The notes under the pieces are model-generated. The model saw nothing but the letters and a program-made list of their open reading frames with translations. It did not search any database and was not told the origin of the DNA. 64,000 nt of DNA, taken from assembly GCF_016598615.1 (NCBI RefSeq), contig NZ_CP066831.1:4030001-4094000 (forward strand), read 5' to 3'. Position numbers and translations under genes: made by a program. How positions within the stretch are numbered: the stretch's first letter is position 1; each line of letters starts with the position of its first letter. This document shows positions 45,038 through 54,382 of this stretch, piece after piece. Source of the stretch: Streptomyces liliifuscus. GTDB lineage: Bacteria > Actinomycetota > Actinomycetes > Streptomycetales > Streptomycetaceae.

Positions 45038-47488
45038 ATGGACAACGGATCACAGGCCGGGGAGACCCGCCTGGTCGAGCTGGTCGTGCCCGGCATCGGT
45101 CCGGTGGACCGCGCGGAGGCGCTGGAGCCACCGGTCGTCCACCGGATCAGTGGGGACGAGGCCGCCGGCTGGTACGGAGCGGTGGAGGAGGACGACACCG
45201 AGCCCGTCGTCGAACGGCAGGTCTACGACTGGAACCGGCTCACGATCGGCGGCGCGGGCCGTGCCATGTGGCTGCTCCTGTTGCCCTTTCTGCTGATCAA
45301 CCTGGTGACGTGGATGCAGCCCAGGCTTCCGCGGCACAGCCGGGTGTCGGGCTGGCTGTACGACTTCGGGGCCCGGCTGCTCGGACTGTCGCTGACGGTG
45401 ATGCTGGTGGGCGTGTTCGGGCAGGCCGCCATGGACCAGGTCGTGTGGCAGTGCGGGGCGCCCGCGCGCTCCGCCTGTGGTGCGGAGAACCCGTTGGTCG
45501 GCGCCGCACGCGACGTGGGCACCGGACTCGGGCTGACGCTCGCGGCCGTGGTGCCGCTGCTCGTCGGAGCGGTGATGGCGTTCAGCGCGCGGGACGCCAA
45601 GAAGGAGTACCGGCCGGTCCTGAAGACGGTGGAGGGCGAGGAGTACCGGCGCCTGGACCGGGCGGACAAGCTGCAGGCCCGGAGGGCCGGCAAGGTGCGG
45701 CGGCCGCTGGAGGTGCGCGGTTTCTGGGAGCACAACTGGCGGGCCGAGGGCCTCACTTCACAGCACCGGTGTGCGGGGCTGCTCACCGTCGCGATGCTGG
45801 TGATCGTTCCGGGGCTCCAGTACGACCTGCGCCGGGACGGCACGGTCGTCGGTCTGGTGCTGTTCGTGTTGATCCTGGTGCTGGCGGCGCTGATGGTCGC
45901 CGACGGGCCCTGGTTCAGAAGGGTGGCGTGGGCGAATCGGTGGCTGCCCAATCACCGGCGCACCACCCTCGGCGTGTGTCTCGGGGTGACGGCCGCCGCC
46001 ATGCTCTACTGCGCGCTCCCCGAGCGGGACTGGCTCGCGGCGCGCGGCAGTTCCCGGATGCTGCCGGGAATGGGCGAGGAGGCCAACGACGTCGTGATCG
46101 CCCAGGGCGTCGGCGTGCTGCTGATGATCGTCGCCTGTCTGGTGATGTGCCTCAGGGACCGCGACCGTGCGGGAAAGACGTCCCTGTACGGACTGTTGGG
46201 GCCCGTGGTGGCAGTGGTGGCCTGCTTCATCGGGTGGCTCTACACGGCGGCGTTCTCTCTGTGGGTGCAGGGCTGGCTCACCCCGGACGGCGACCCGTAC
46301 GCCACCGAACTCCCGCGCGCGGTACGGGTGATCGCCGCGGCCTTCCCCCTGGTGGTCGTGCTGGGCGGGCTCGCGGCCGGGGCCAACGCCCTGTGGAAAC
46401 TGTGGAGGCGCAGGACGGGAGCCCCGGCCCACCCGGGGGAGGAGAAGGAGGACAGGAAACACCGCAGCGAGATCAACTGGGCCCGGAATATGGGAGAGGA
46501 CGGCCTGAACTGGTACGACCAGGGCCTCGCCGCGCTGGCCTCCCTCATCGTGGCCCTGGTCCTCACCCTGTATCTGGCGAACTGGGTGGGCGACGGTTCC
46601 CTGACGACGAGCGTCCGCCGGACCACCAGCGACACGGTCAAACAGCTCACCACCCTCGGCGCCCTCGCCCTGATCGCCCTCGTGGCGGTCGCGGTGCTCG
46701 CGGTACGGGCCGTCGCGCTCCGCCCCGAGATGCGCAGGAACACGGGCATCGCCTGGGCCTTCGGCGTGTTCTGGCCACGCGCCGCGCACCCTTTCGCCCC
46801 GGCGGCCTGGACCGTTCGGACCGTCCCCGAGCTCGTGCACCGCATCGAGCATCTGCTCGACTCCGACAGCCGTACGCGGATACTGCTGCACGCGCAGTCC
46901 ATGGGGTCGGTGATCGCCGTGGCCGCGTTGTGGCAGATTCCGCCCGGACTGCGTCCGCGTATCGGCCTGTTGACCACGGGAAGCCCGATCGGCGCGGTGT
47001 TCGCACGCCACTACCCCGGCTATGTCACGGCCGAGTCCCTCGACGCCCTGGTCCGCGACGAGAACGCCGGCGAGGACGACGGCGACCCGGACAGGACCCG
47101 CCTGCTCAGGACGTGGGTCAACATCCACCGCGAGACCGACGTGCTGGCCGGTCCGACCGGCGTCGGCGGTGTGGACCAGGAGTGGAAGGACGGGGTGGCG
47201 CCGATGGACCCCGACACCGGGCGGTCGCATGCCCGCACCCGCGCCCAGCCCGTCTTCTGGCCCCTGGAGCGGCACAACGGCTACCGCCGCGACCCCAGGA
47301 TCGCGGCGGTCCGCAGAGCCATCCTCCACACCCTCGCCGAGTCGGCCCCTCCCCCGCCCACTCCCCCGGTGCCACCCGCTCCACGCCGGCCCACGCCCTC
47401 TCCCGCGCCGACGCCGAGGCCGACGCCGGCACCCGCACCCGCACCCGCACCCGCACCCGCACCGACTCGAAGGGGGCCGACCTCCTGA
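45038..47488 (+). CDS. Large membrane protein with hydrolase-like motifs at both ends
   Basis: 816 aa. The N-terminus VELVVPGIGPVDRAEALEPP looks like the first strand and oxyanion turn of a lipase-like hydrolase, but Pro stands where related proteins (from memory) have His. About a dozen membrane spans in several groups fill residues about 75-585. Then IEHLLDSDSRTRILLHAQSM plus GS forms a nucleophile elbow with Ser near 620; an Asp in RETDVLAG and a His in LERHNGYRRD could complete a triad. The last about 40 residues are Pro/Ala/Thr-rich, coded by ACCCGC repeated five times (47431-47460). I know of no established function. Confidence 0.78.
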   Translation: MDNGSQAGETRLVELVVPGIGPVDRAEALEPPVVHRISGDEAAGWYGAVEEDDTEPVVERQVYDWNRLTIGGAGRAMWLLLLPFLLINLVTWMQPRLPRHSRVSGWLYDFGARLLGLSLTVMLVGVFGQAAMDQVVWQCGAPARSACGAENPLVGAARDVGTGLGLTLAAVVPLLVGAVMAFSARDAKKEYRPVLKTVEGEEYRRLDRADKLQARRAGKVRRPLEVRGFWEHNWRAEGLTSQHRCAGLLTVAMLVIVPGLQYDLRRDGTVVGLVLFVLILVLAALMVADGPWFRRVAWANRWLPNHRRTTLGVCLGVTAAAMLYCALPERDWLAARGSSRMLPGMGEEANDVVIAQGVGVLLMIVACLVMCLRDRDRAGKTSLYGLLGPVVAVVACFIGWLYTAAFSLWVQGWLTPDGDPYATELPRAVRVIAAAFPLVVVLGGLAAGANALWKLWRRRTGAPAHPGEEKEDRKHRSEINWARNMGEDGLNWYDQGLAALASLIVALVLTLYLANWVGDGSLTTSVRRTTSDTVKQLTTLGALALIALVAVAVLAVRAVALRPEMRRNTGIAWAFGVFWPRAAHPFAPAAWTVRTVPELVHRIEHLLDSDSRTRILLHAQSMGSVIAVAALWQIPPGLRPRIGLLTTGSPIGAVFARHYPGYVTAESLDALVRDENAGEDDGDPDRTRLLRTWVNIHRETDVLAGPTGVGGVDQEWKDGVAPMDPDTGRSHARTRAQPVFWPLERHNGYRRDPRIAAVRRAILHTLAESAPPPPTPPVPPAPRRPTPSPAPTPRPTPAPAPAPAPAPAPTRRGPTS
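47431..47460 (+). repeat. Hexanucleotide microsatellite in coding sequence
   Basis: ACCCGC occurs five times without interruption and encodes a Pro-Ala tail near the C-terminus of the membrane protein. Slippage here changes length by two residues per unit without a frameshift. Confidence 0.75.
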
Positions 47489-47661
47489 TCGGACCGGCCC
47501 CGTTTGAAGCCCGCGGGGCCCCGTGCCGAGGCCGCCCCGGAATCCCGGGTGGCTCCGAACGAGTGGACTCGCCGGAACGATTACCGGACGGGGACCTCCG
47601 CCCGGGGCCCGGGTGGTGACGTATGCCGTCCGAGCCCCTGACCTGGAAGAGGCGCCCCGAC

Positions 47662-48936
47662 ATGCGACGTACCCCCTCCCGCCGGCTGTTCACCGCGGCG
47701 CTCCTCGTGGCGTCGGTGCTGGCGCCGATGACAGCGATTCCCGGCACGCCGGTCCACGCCGCGGGCGCCGACCGGCACGGCGGCGGCCCGTACGACGGCA
47801 ACCGGCACTGCGTCGAACCGCACGACGTCGGCCGGCACGGCTTCGACCGGCACGACAAGGACGAGTGCCCGCCGAAGGGTCTCGGTCCCGAGCTGACGGC
47901 CCGGCTGGACAAGGCCATCGAGGACGTCCGCCAGAAGGCCGACATCCCCGGTGTCATCGTCGGGCTGTGGATGCCGGGCAAGGGAAGCTACGTACGCGCG
48001 ACCGGGGTCGCCGACACCGCCACCGGCCGGCCGATGACCACCGACCCGTTCATGCGGATCGGCAGCGAGACCAAGACCTTCACGGTCACCGCGCTGCTCC
48101 AGCTCGTCGACGACGGACGGATCCGGCTGGACGACCCGATCTCCAAGTACATCCATGGCGTGCCGGGCGGCAAGCGGATCACACTGCGTCATCTCGCCGA
48201 GATGCGCAGCGGCCTGTACCCGTACAGCGCCGACCCGGGCTTCGTGCACGACCTGCTGAGCGACCCGAGCCGCTCGTTCACCCCGCGTGAGGTGCTCGCG
48301 TACGGCTTCAAGCACAAGAACACCTTCAAGCCGGGGAAGCAGTTCCAGTACTCCAACAGCAACCTCGTCCTCCTCGGTCTGGTGATCGAGAAGGTCAGCG
48401 GGCACAACCTCGTCGACTTCATCGACAAGCGGGTGCTCCGCCCTTCCCACCTGCACCACACGCTGTTCCCCCTGGACGCCGAGTTCCCCGAGCCGCACCC
48501 GCGCGGCTACACCGACCAGACGCTGAGCGGTGAGGTCGAGGACTCGACGGACTGGAACCCCAGCTGGGGCTGGGCGGCCGGGGCGATGATCTCGAACCTG
48601 CACGACCTGCGCCGCTGGGCCAAGATCGTCGCCACCGGGACACTGCTCAGCCCCCAGACCCAGAAGGAGCGGCTGAAGACGCTGCCGACCGGTTTCCCCG
48701 GCACGAGCTACGGCCTCGGCATCTTCAACTCCGACGGCTGGATCGGCCACAACGGCTCCATCCCCGGATACGAGAGCGTGACCGTCTACCTGCCGTCGAA
48801 GAAGGCCACCCTGGTGGTCCTCCTCAACACCGACATCTCCTACGAGGGCAAGGAGCCGTCCTCGGCCCTCGCCCGTGCGATCACCGAGATCGTGACCCCG
48901 GCCAACGTCTACGACCGCCCGGTCCCGCCGCGCTAG
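47662..48936 (+). CDS. Secreted serine beta-lactamase-like hydrolase (class C / D-Ala carboxypeptidase type)
   Basis: 424 aa from the ATG at 47662, which starts directly at the signal peptide MRRTPSRRLFTAALLVASV; an in-frame ATG at 47623 would add 13 residues. A His/Asp/Gly-rich linker follows. The beta-lactamase fold has SxxK in GSETKTF, YxN in QYSNSN, and HNG in WIGHNGSIPG for the third motif. The family includes D,D-peptidases, esterases and class C beta-lactamases; the substrate cannot be fixed. It converges on the response regulator gene with a 15-bp gap. Confidence 0.9.
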   Translation: MRRTPSRRLFTAALLVASVLAPMTAIPGTPVHAAGADRHGGGPYDGNRHCVEPHDVGRHGFDRHDKDECPPKGLGPELTARLDKAIEDVRQKADIPGVIVGLWMPGKGSYVRATGVADTATGRPMTTDPFMRIGSETKTFTVTALLQLVDDGRIRLDDPISKYIHGVPGGKRITLRHLAEMRSGLYPYSADPGFVHDLLSDPSRSFTPREVLAYGFKHKNTFKPGKQFQYSNSNLVLLGLVIEKVSGHNLVDFIDKRVLRPSHLHHTLFPLDAEFPEPHPRGYTDQTLSGEVEDSTDWNPSWGWAAGAMISNLHDLRRWAKIVATGTLLSPQTQKERLKTLPTGFPGTSYGLGIFNSDGWIGHNGSIPGYESVTVYLPSKKATLVVLLNTDISYEGKEPSSALARAITEIVTPANVYDRPVPPR

Positions 48937-48951
48937 AGGTCCGAGAGGGCC

Positions 48952-49620
48952 TTACGGTCTGGCCCTGACCAGCCCGGCGTCGTACGCCATGATCACGGCC
49001 TGGACGCGGTCGCGGGCGCCGATCTTGGCGAGGACGCGGCCGACGTGCTTCTTGACCGTGGACTCGGTGAGGACGAGGTGCTGGGCGATCTCCGTGTTCG
49101 TCCAGCCCTGGGCGACGGCGACGAGGACCTCTCGTTCGCGGTCGCTGAGGGTCCGCAGCCGGGGATCGTCCGGGGCGGGCGCGTCGGCCGGTGCGAGGAC
49201 CTGGTGGGCGTAGGCGTCCAGCAGCCGGCGGGTCAGGCGCGGGGCCACGACGGCGTCGCCGGTGGCGACCGCGCGGATGCCGGCGACGAGTTCCTCGGGG
49301 CGGGCGTCCTTGAGCAGGAAGCCGCTGGCGCCGGCCCGCAGGCCCTCGTAGGCGTACTCGTCGAGGTCGAAGGTCGTCACGATGAGGATGCGGGTGCGGC
49401 CGCCGGCGGCGACGATCCGGCGGGTGGCCTCCAGGCCGTCCATGCCGGGCATGCGGATGTCCATGAGGACGACGTCGGGGCGGAGTTCGGCGGCCATGCG
49501 GACGGCCTCGGCGCCGTGTTCGGCCTCGCCGACCCCTTCCAGGCCCGCGGTCCCCTCGATGAGCATGCGGACGCCCATGCGCTGGAGGGGCTGGTCGTCG
49601 GCGATGAGCACGGTGGTCAT
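48952..49620 (-). CDS. NarL/LuxR-family response regulator
   Basis: 222 aa. The receiver domain has the acidic pair DD in VLIADDQPLQ, the phosphoacceptor Asp in VVLMDIRMPG and Lys in FLLKDA. The LuxR-type helix-turn-helix is LSDREREVLVAVAQGWTNTE followed by IAQHL, with the recognition helix in ESTVKKHVGRVL. The ATG overlaps the sensor kinase stop (ATGA, 49617-49620). It should be phosphorylated by that kinase and control the ABC exporter genes upstream in the operon. Confidence 0.94.
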   Translation of the reverse strand: MTTVLIADDQPLQRMGVRMLIEGTAGLEGVGEAEHGAEAVRMAAELRPDVVLMDIRMPGMDGLEATRRIVAAGGRTRILIVTTFDLDEYAYEGLRAGASGFLLKDARPEELVAGIRAVATGDAVVAPRLTRRLLDAYAHQVLAPADAPAPDDPRLRTLSDREREVLVAVAQGWTNTEIAQHLVLTESTVKKHVGRVLAKIGARDRVQAVIMAYDAGLVRARP

Positions 49621-50966
49621 GGCAGCTGTTCTCCCGGCGGTACGTCGAGCACGACGTCCACGGTCCAGCCGTGGCCGGTGTCACCCGGCCCCAGGACGAC
49701 GGTCCCGCCGTACATGGCGGCCCGCTGGCGGATGCCGACGAGGCCGTGACCGGGATTGTCGTCGAGTCCTCCCGGCCTCGCGCGCGCAGGTGCCCCCGGC
49801 GGTACGCCCGTGTCGGCGACCCTGATCCGTACCCGTCCCGCCTCGACGGCGATGGTGACTTCGGCGGACGTGCCGGTCCCCGCGTGTTTGAGGGTGTTGG
49901 TCAGTGACTCCTGGACGACGCGGTACACGGTGAGCTGTACGCCGCTGCCCAGGGCGTCGAGATCACCCACGGTCCGGTACGTCACGGACAGCCCGGCCGT
50001 GCGCACGCGTGAGATGAGGGGGTCCAGGTCACGGATCCCGGGCTGCGGGGCGAGCAGACGTTCGCCCTCCTGCTCCTCGCGCAGCACTCCCAGCACCCGG
50101 CGCAGTTCGCTCATGGCCTGGCGGCCGGTGTCTCCGAGGACGCGCAGCGCCTCGGCGGACCGCTCGCTCCGGCTGGCGGCGAGGGTAGCTGCGCCGTCGG
50201 CGACGCTGACCATGACCGAGAGGTTGTGGCCGACGATGTCGTGCATCTCGCGGGCGACCCGGGAGCGCTCGGCGGCGGCGGTGAGCCGGACGCGCTGCTC
50301 CTGCTCGATCTCCAGCCGTCTGGCACGGTCCTCCAGAGCCGCCAGGTACATCCGGAGGATGCGGAGCGCCAGGCCGATGGCGACGGCGGCCGTCGTCGTG
50401 CCCAGCAGGAAGAAGCCGCCGATCATGGGGTGATCGGCCTTGCCGGGGACCAGTACGAAGGCGGCCAGCAGCAGTTCGACGGCCGCCAGCGCGACGGCCC
50501 AGCCCAGCACCCGTACGGACCCGTAGCGGGCCAGGGTGTACAGGGCGACGAGTCCGGCGATCCCGGTGGGGAGCCACACGCCCAGCGACCACTGCGCGAC
50601 GGACACGAACGAGATCACGAGGAACGTGGCCGTGGGGGCCTTGCGGCGCCAGAACAGGGGAATGAGGTGCGCGGCGACCAGGAGGCACAGGACGCCGGTC
50701 GACAGCTGAGGTCCGGGTTCGATGTCGCCGAAGGGAGACGTCGGGGCCGTGTCGTTGTGGATCAGGCTGGGCAGGGAGATGGCCAGGATGAACAGCACCA
50801 CCGCGGCGTCGAGCAGCCACGGGTACCGGCCGAGCAGCCCCGGCCGACGCCTTCGGTCGCCCAGCAGCCGGTCCAGGAGCGGGTGGGCCCACGCCGCGTC
50901 GAACTCGGGGGGCGTCGCCGCCGCCGGGCCGGTCGCCCCGGCAGCTGCCGCGTGGTGCGGGCTCAT
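49617..50966 (-). CDS. Sensor histidine kinase (HisKA_3 / NarL type)
   Basis: 449 aa from the ATG at 50966; an ATG three codons earlier (50975) is possible. A cytoplasmic Ala/Pro-rich N-terminus precedes about five to six membrane spans (about 55-215). The dimerisation helix has RVAREMHDIVGHNLSVMVSV with the phosphoacceptor His. The ATPase domain has NTLKHAG and GHGLVGIRQRAAMYGG. The small extracytoplasmic area suggests sensing of membrane or lipid-associated signals, as in BceS- or LiaS-like antibiotic sensors (inference). Confidence 0.93.
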   Translation of the reverse strand: MSPHHAAAAGATGPAAATPPEFDAAWAHPLLDRLLGDRRRRPGLLGRYPWLLDAAVVLFILAISLPSLIHNDTAPTSPFGDIEPGPQLSTGVLCLLVAAHLIPLFWRRKAPTATFLVISFVSVAQWSLGVWLPTGIAGLVALYTLARYGSVRVLGWAVALAAVELLLAAFVLVPGKADHPMIGGFFLLGTTTAAVAIGLALRILRMYLAALEDRARRLEIEQEQRVRLTAAAERSRVAREMHDIVGHNLSVMVSVADGAATLAASRSERSAEALRVLGDTGRQAMSELRRVLGVLREEQEGERLLAPQPGIRDLDPLISRVRTAGLSVTYRTVGDLDALGSGVQLTVYRVVQESLTNTLKHAGTGTSAEVTIAVEAGRVRIRVADTGVPPGAPARARPGGLDDNPGHGLVGIRQRAAMYGGTVVLGPGDTGHGWTVDVVLDVPPGEQLP

Positions 50967-50989
50967 GACCACCATTGTCCGGTACCCGA

Positions 50990-51829
50990 TCAGGCGTCGG
51001 TACTGACGAGCCGGTACGCCGCCCCCGCGAGGGCCAGCGCCACCCAGCCCGCGAAGACGGCGAGCCCCGCCCCGGGCGAGAGCGCGTCGGAGGACTGCTG
51101 GACGGCGTAGACGGCCTGGCCCGCGGTGCTCGGGAAGTACGGGCTGAGGGTGTCGTACAGCGAGTCCGGCAGCAGCCCGGCCAGGCCGGGCAGGATCAGC
51201 AGGATGCCGACCAGGGTCGCGATGGCCCCGGCGGAGGAGCGGATCAGCATGCCGAGGGCCACGCCGAACACGGCGACCAGGGCGAGGTAGACGCCGGCGC
51301 CCGCCAGGCTGCGCAGCACACCGTCGTCGCCCAGGGACAGAGCCACGCTCTCGCCGTCCAGGCCCGGTGCTCCGAGCAGGAACGCGGCCAGGACGCCCAG
51401 GGCGGCGAGGACCAGGACGACGGGCGCGATCACGGCGACCTTGGCCCACAGGACCGGCAGCCGGCGCGGGACCGCGGTGAGCGTGGAGCGGATCATGCCG
51501 GTGCTGTACTCGCCCGCGGAGAGCAGCACACCGAGCACGCCGATGGCCAGCGACCCGAAGGTCACGCCGGTCAGGGCCAGGCTCACGGCGTCGGTGCTGC
51601 CCGCGTCGGGACCGAGCGGTCCGCCGCCGTCCGCAGCCTCCTGGGGGCTGTAGGTGTGGGCGGCGATCGTCCCGAAGAGCACGAGCAGGAACACGGCGAC
51701 GCCGAGGGTGATCCAACTGGAGCGCAGAGTCCAGAACTTGGCCCACTCCGAGCGCAGGACGCGTGGGCCGGTCACCTTGCGCACGATCGTGCGGGGCGGG
51801 GCCGCGGACAGGTCGGTGACAGTCATCAT
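50990..51829 (-). CDS. ABC-2 type exporter permease
   Basis: 279 aa with about six membrane spans. FWTLRSSWITLGVAVFLLVL is the first span and GVLGVLLSAGEYSTGMIRST the typical ABC-2 segment. Its ATG overlaps the ATPase stop (ATGA at 51826-51829) and its stop lies 23 nt before the sensor kinase start. With the ATPase it forms an export or resistance pump. Confidence 0.92.
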   Translation of the reverse strand: MMTVTDLSAAPPRTIVRKVTGPRVLRSEWAKFWTLRSSWITLGVAVFLLVLFGTIAAHTYSPQEAADGGGPLGPDAGSTDAVSLALTGVTFGSLAIGVLGVLLSAGEYSTGMIRSTLTAVPRRLPVLWAKVAVIAPVVLVLAALGVLAAFLLGAPGLDGESVALSLGDDGVLRSLAGAGVYLALVAVFGVALGMLIRSSAGAIATLVGILLILPGLAGLLPDSLYDTLSPYFPSTAGQAVYAVQQSSDALSPGAGLAVFAGWVALALAGAAYRLVSTDA

Positions 51830-52755
51830 GCCGCCTTTCGTACGGTGTCGGCCGGGGCGCTCTGGTACTCGACGGCGTCCCGGGTGAGGTCCATGAACGC
51901 CTGTTCCAGGGAGACGGCCTGCGGGGTGAGTTCGTGGAGCACGAGCCCGTGCGCGGCAGCGATGGCGCCGATCTCCCGGGCATCGCGGCCGTGGACCATG
52001 AGCTCGTCCCTGGAGGAGGAGGTGATCGTGACGTCGGGGCCGACCAGCAGTGAGCGCAGCCCGGCGGTGTCGGCGGTGGCGACCTTCACCCCTCCGCTGC
52101 CGGCGTCCCTGATGAAGTCGTCGACCGTGGTGTCCGCGAGCAGCCGACCGCGTCCGATGATCACCAGATGGTCGGCGATCTGCGCGGTCTCGCTCATCAG
52201 GTGCGAGGAGAGCATCACGGCGCGGCCCTCGTCGGCCAGCCGCCGCAGGAGGTTGCGCACCCACAGCACGCCCTCGGGGTCGAGGCCGTTGACCGGTTCG
52301 TCGAGCATGACGATCGCCGGGTCACCGAGCAGGGCCGCGGCGATGCCGAGCCGCTGGCCCATGCCGAGGGAGAAGGCCCCCACGCGCTTGCCGGCCACGC
52401 TGGCCAGCCCCGCCAGTTCGATGACCTCGTCCACCCGGCCGCGGGCGATGCCGTGGGTGTACGCGAGCGCCATCAGGTGGTTGAACGCGGTACGCCCCGG
52501 ATGGACGGACTTGGCCTCCAGCAGGCTGCCGATCTCGTGCAGGGGCGCCGGGTGCCGGGCGTAGGGGCGGCCGTTCACGGTGACCGAGCCCGCATTGGGC
52601 GAGTCCAGTCCGACGACCATGCGCATGGTCGTGGACTTGCCCGCTCCGTTGGGCCCGAGGAAGCCCGTCACCTCACCTGACTTGACGGTGAAGCTCAGAT
52701 TGTCGACGACCGTCTTGTCCCCGTACCGCTTCGTCAGCTGCCGTGCCTCGATCAT
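51826..52755 (-). CDS. ABC exporter ATPase (BcrA/DrrA-like)
   Basis: 309 aa. Walker A is GPNGAGKST, the signature LGMGQRLGIA, Walker B AIVMLDEP and the H-loop LSSHLMSE. The C-terminal region beyond 220 is the extension seen in drug-resistance ATPases. It is the first gene of a four-gene operon (ATPase, permease, kinase, regulator). The family exports lipophilic drugs or peptides; the cargo is unknown. Confidence 0.93.
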   Translation of the reverse strand: MIEARQLTKRYGDKTVVDNLSFTVKSGEVTGFLGPNGAGKSTTMRMVVGLDSPNAGSVTVNGRPYARHPAPLHEIGSLLEAKSVHPGRTAFNHLMALAYTHGIARGRVDEVIELAGLASVAGKRVGAFSLGMGQRLGIAAALLGDPAIVMLDEPVNGLDPEGVLWVRNLLRRLADEGRAVMLSSHLMSETAQIADHLVIIGRGRLLADTTVDDFIRDAGSGGVKVATADTAGLRSLLVGPDVTITSSSRDELMVHGRDAREIGAIAAAHGLVLHELTPQAVSLEQAFMDLTRDAVEYQSAPADTVRKAA

Positions 52756-52866
52756 GGGGGCGCCCTTTCCGCGTGGAACTCGGCCGCGGATACGCCGCGG
52801 TGTCTGCGTTCGACGCTATGAGCGGGCCGGCCCCGGACCGTGGGCCCCAGGGGGAATCTTCGGCGG

Positions 52867-52892
52867 GTGGCTGGTACCGCGGTACCAGCCAC
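52867..52892. promoter_or_regulatory. 26-bp perfect palindrome upstream of the ABC/two-component operon
   Basis: The half-site GTGGCTGGTACCG is followed directly by its complement, with no loop. It lies 112-137 bp before the ABC ATPase start and 31 bp beyond the AAA ATPase stop. A loopless palindrome fits an operator better than a terminator, but it could also stop transcription from the AAA gene. Confidence 0.5.
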
Positions 52893-52922
52893 GAGGCGAT
52901 CAGGCGCCCTCTGGCTCCGCGG

Positions 52923-54362
52923 CTATCGGGGCCGCCACGCCCGTACGAGGTCCTCCGGCCCCCAGTGCGCGGTGAGCGGCAGATCGTCGGCCACCCCGCA
53001 GCGGGAGACGGCGACCAGTGGGGTGTCCAGGGTGGTGCCGGGGACGGCGGCCATGTCGCGTACCAAGGCGTCGTACTCATGCCGGCCGAAGGGCTGGGTC
53101 TCCAGCCATTTGACCGACCCGACGAAGTGCACCTGCCGGGCGACCGGCTCGCGGTCCGCGCCGATGAGGTCGAGCTCGGGGTTGTTCTGACGGTTCCACC
53201 AGCCGCCGATGGCCTCGGTCTCGGGCCACTCTTCACTGGGCATCAGACGCAGCAGGGACTCACGGACCAGTGGCTCGACCGCCCGCCCGCGCCAAGTGGT
53301 CCAGGACCGCTCGATGCGTTCCAGTGCCAAGTCGCCCCGGCCACGCTCGATGAAGGGGATCGCGCGTGCCAGGAAGGCCAGCCAGAACCGCAGATACGGG
53401 TCGGCGATCCGGTACCGCTTGTTCTTGCTGTCCGACTTGGCGGACAGCGGGAGGTCGGCGGCCAGGGCCCGCTTGGCCTGCAGCGTGGCCAGCAGCGGGG
53501 AGAGCGTGCCGGACGGCAGGGCGCCGGCGCCGCCGGCCCGGGCCGCGATGGCGCTGAACGTACGCTCACCGCTGCCGACCGCTTCCAGCACGGCCCGCGA
53601 GTGCGACGCCTCGGGAAACTCGCCGAGCAGGGACAGCTCGCCTGCCACCAGCAGGGGCGAGAGAGGGTTGGCGACCGAGGCCCGCAGAAAGTCCGTACGT
53701 CCCATCCCCGGCCGCCAGGACTGCACGATCTCGGGGAATCCGCCGGTGATCAGTTGGGCGTCGACGGCACCTGCCGCGTCAAGCCCGGTCATGGCCTGCA
53801 CGTCGGCCAGGTTCAGGGGCCGGACGGTCATCTTCGCGGCCCGCCCGAAGAACGGGCGCCCGTACGACTGCAACGCCTCCATGACCGACGTGTCGCTGCC
53901 GACCAGCACCAGAAGCACGGGCTTGGCGGACAGGTGCCGGTCCCAGACGGTCTGGAGCGCGCCCTCGAACTCCTGGTCCTGCTCGACCAGCCAGGGCACC
54001 TCGTCGATCACCGCGATGCTGGGCGAGTCGTCGGGCACCGCGAGTGCCAGGGAGCGCAGGGCCTGGTTCCAGTCCTGCGCCTGAAGACCGGCGACCAGCT
54101 CGGCCCCCGGCAGCAACGACTGCCCGAGGGTCGCGCCGAAGTCGGCACGCTCCGTGACCGGGTTTCGCCCCCGGGTGGCCTGAAACACCACGTACGGCGC
54201 CCCCGACCGGTCACAGAACTCCTGCACCAGCCGCGACTTCCCCACCCGCCGCCGCCCCGTCATGATCACGGCCCGCCCCCGGGTGGCCCCACGCCCCTCC
54301 ACCACGGCCCGGAACTGCCCGGCCAGCAGCTCAAGATCTCCGGCCCGACCTTGGAACTCCAC
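52923..54362 (-). CDS. AAA-type ATPase with DUF234-like C-terminus
   Basis: 479 aa from a GTG at 54362 with GAGGTG 5 nt upstream. Walker A is GRRRVGKSRL, Walker B SIAVIDEVPWLV, and VLVGSDTSVMEALQ is the sensor 1 region. A winged-helix segment follows (SAIAARAGGAGALPSGTLSP). The C-terminus (RYRIADPYLRFWLAF, WWNRQNNPELDLIGAD) resembles DUF234, a PD-(D/E)XK-like fold with ELDLIGAD as the possible nuclease motif. Family members are common in archaea and accessory regions; function is unproven. Confidence 0.85.
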   Translation of the reverse strand: MEFQGRAGDLELLAGQFRAVVEGRGATRGRAVIMTGRRRVGKSRLVQEFCDRSGAPYVVFQATRGRNPVTERADFGATLGQSLLPGAELVAGLQAQDWNQALRSLALAVPDDSPSIAVIDEVPWLVEQDQEFEGALQTVWDRHLSAKPVLLVLVGSDTSVMEALQSYGRPFFGRAAKMTVRPLNLADVQAMTGLDAAGAVDAQLITGGFPEIVQSWRPGMGRTDFLRASVANPLSPLLVAGELSLLGEFPEASHSRAVLEAVGSGERTFSAIAARAGGAGALPSGTLSPLLATLQAKRALAADLPLSAKSDSKNKRYRIADPYLRFWLAFLARAIPFIERGRGDLALERIERSWTTWRGRAVEPLVRESLLRLMPSEEWPETEAIGGWWNRQNNPELDLIGADREPVARQVHFVGSVKWLETQPFGRHEYDALVRDMAAVPGTTLDTPLVAVSRCGVADDLPLTAHWGPEDLVRAWRPR

Positions 54363-54382
54363 GAGGCACCTCACGGCGATTA

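Noticed and set aside
45028..47619. Second plus-strand frame of 863 codons overlapping the membrane-hydrolase gene
   Set aside because: The Gly/Arg/Ala-rich translation has no membrane spans or motifs; the other frame is a coherent membrane protein.
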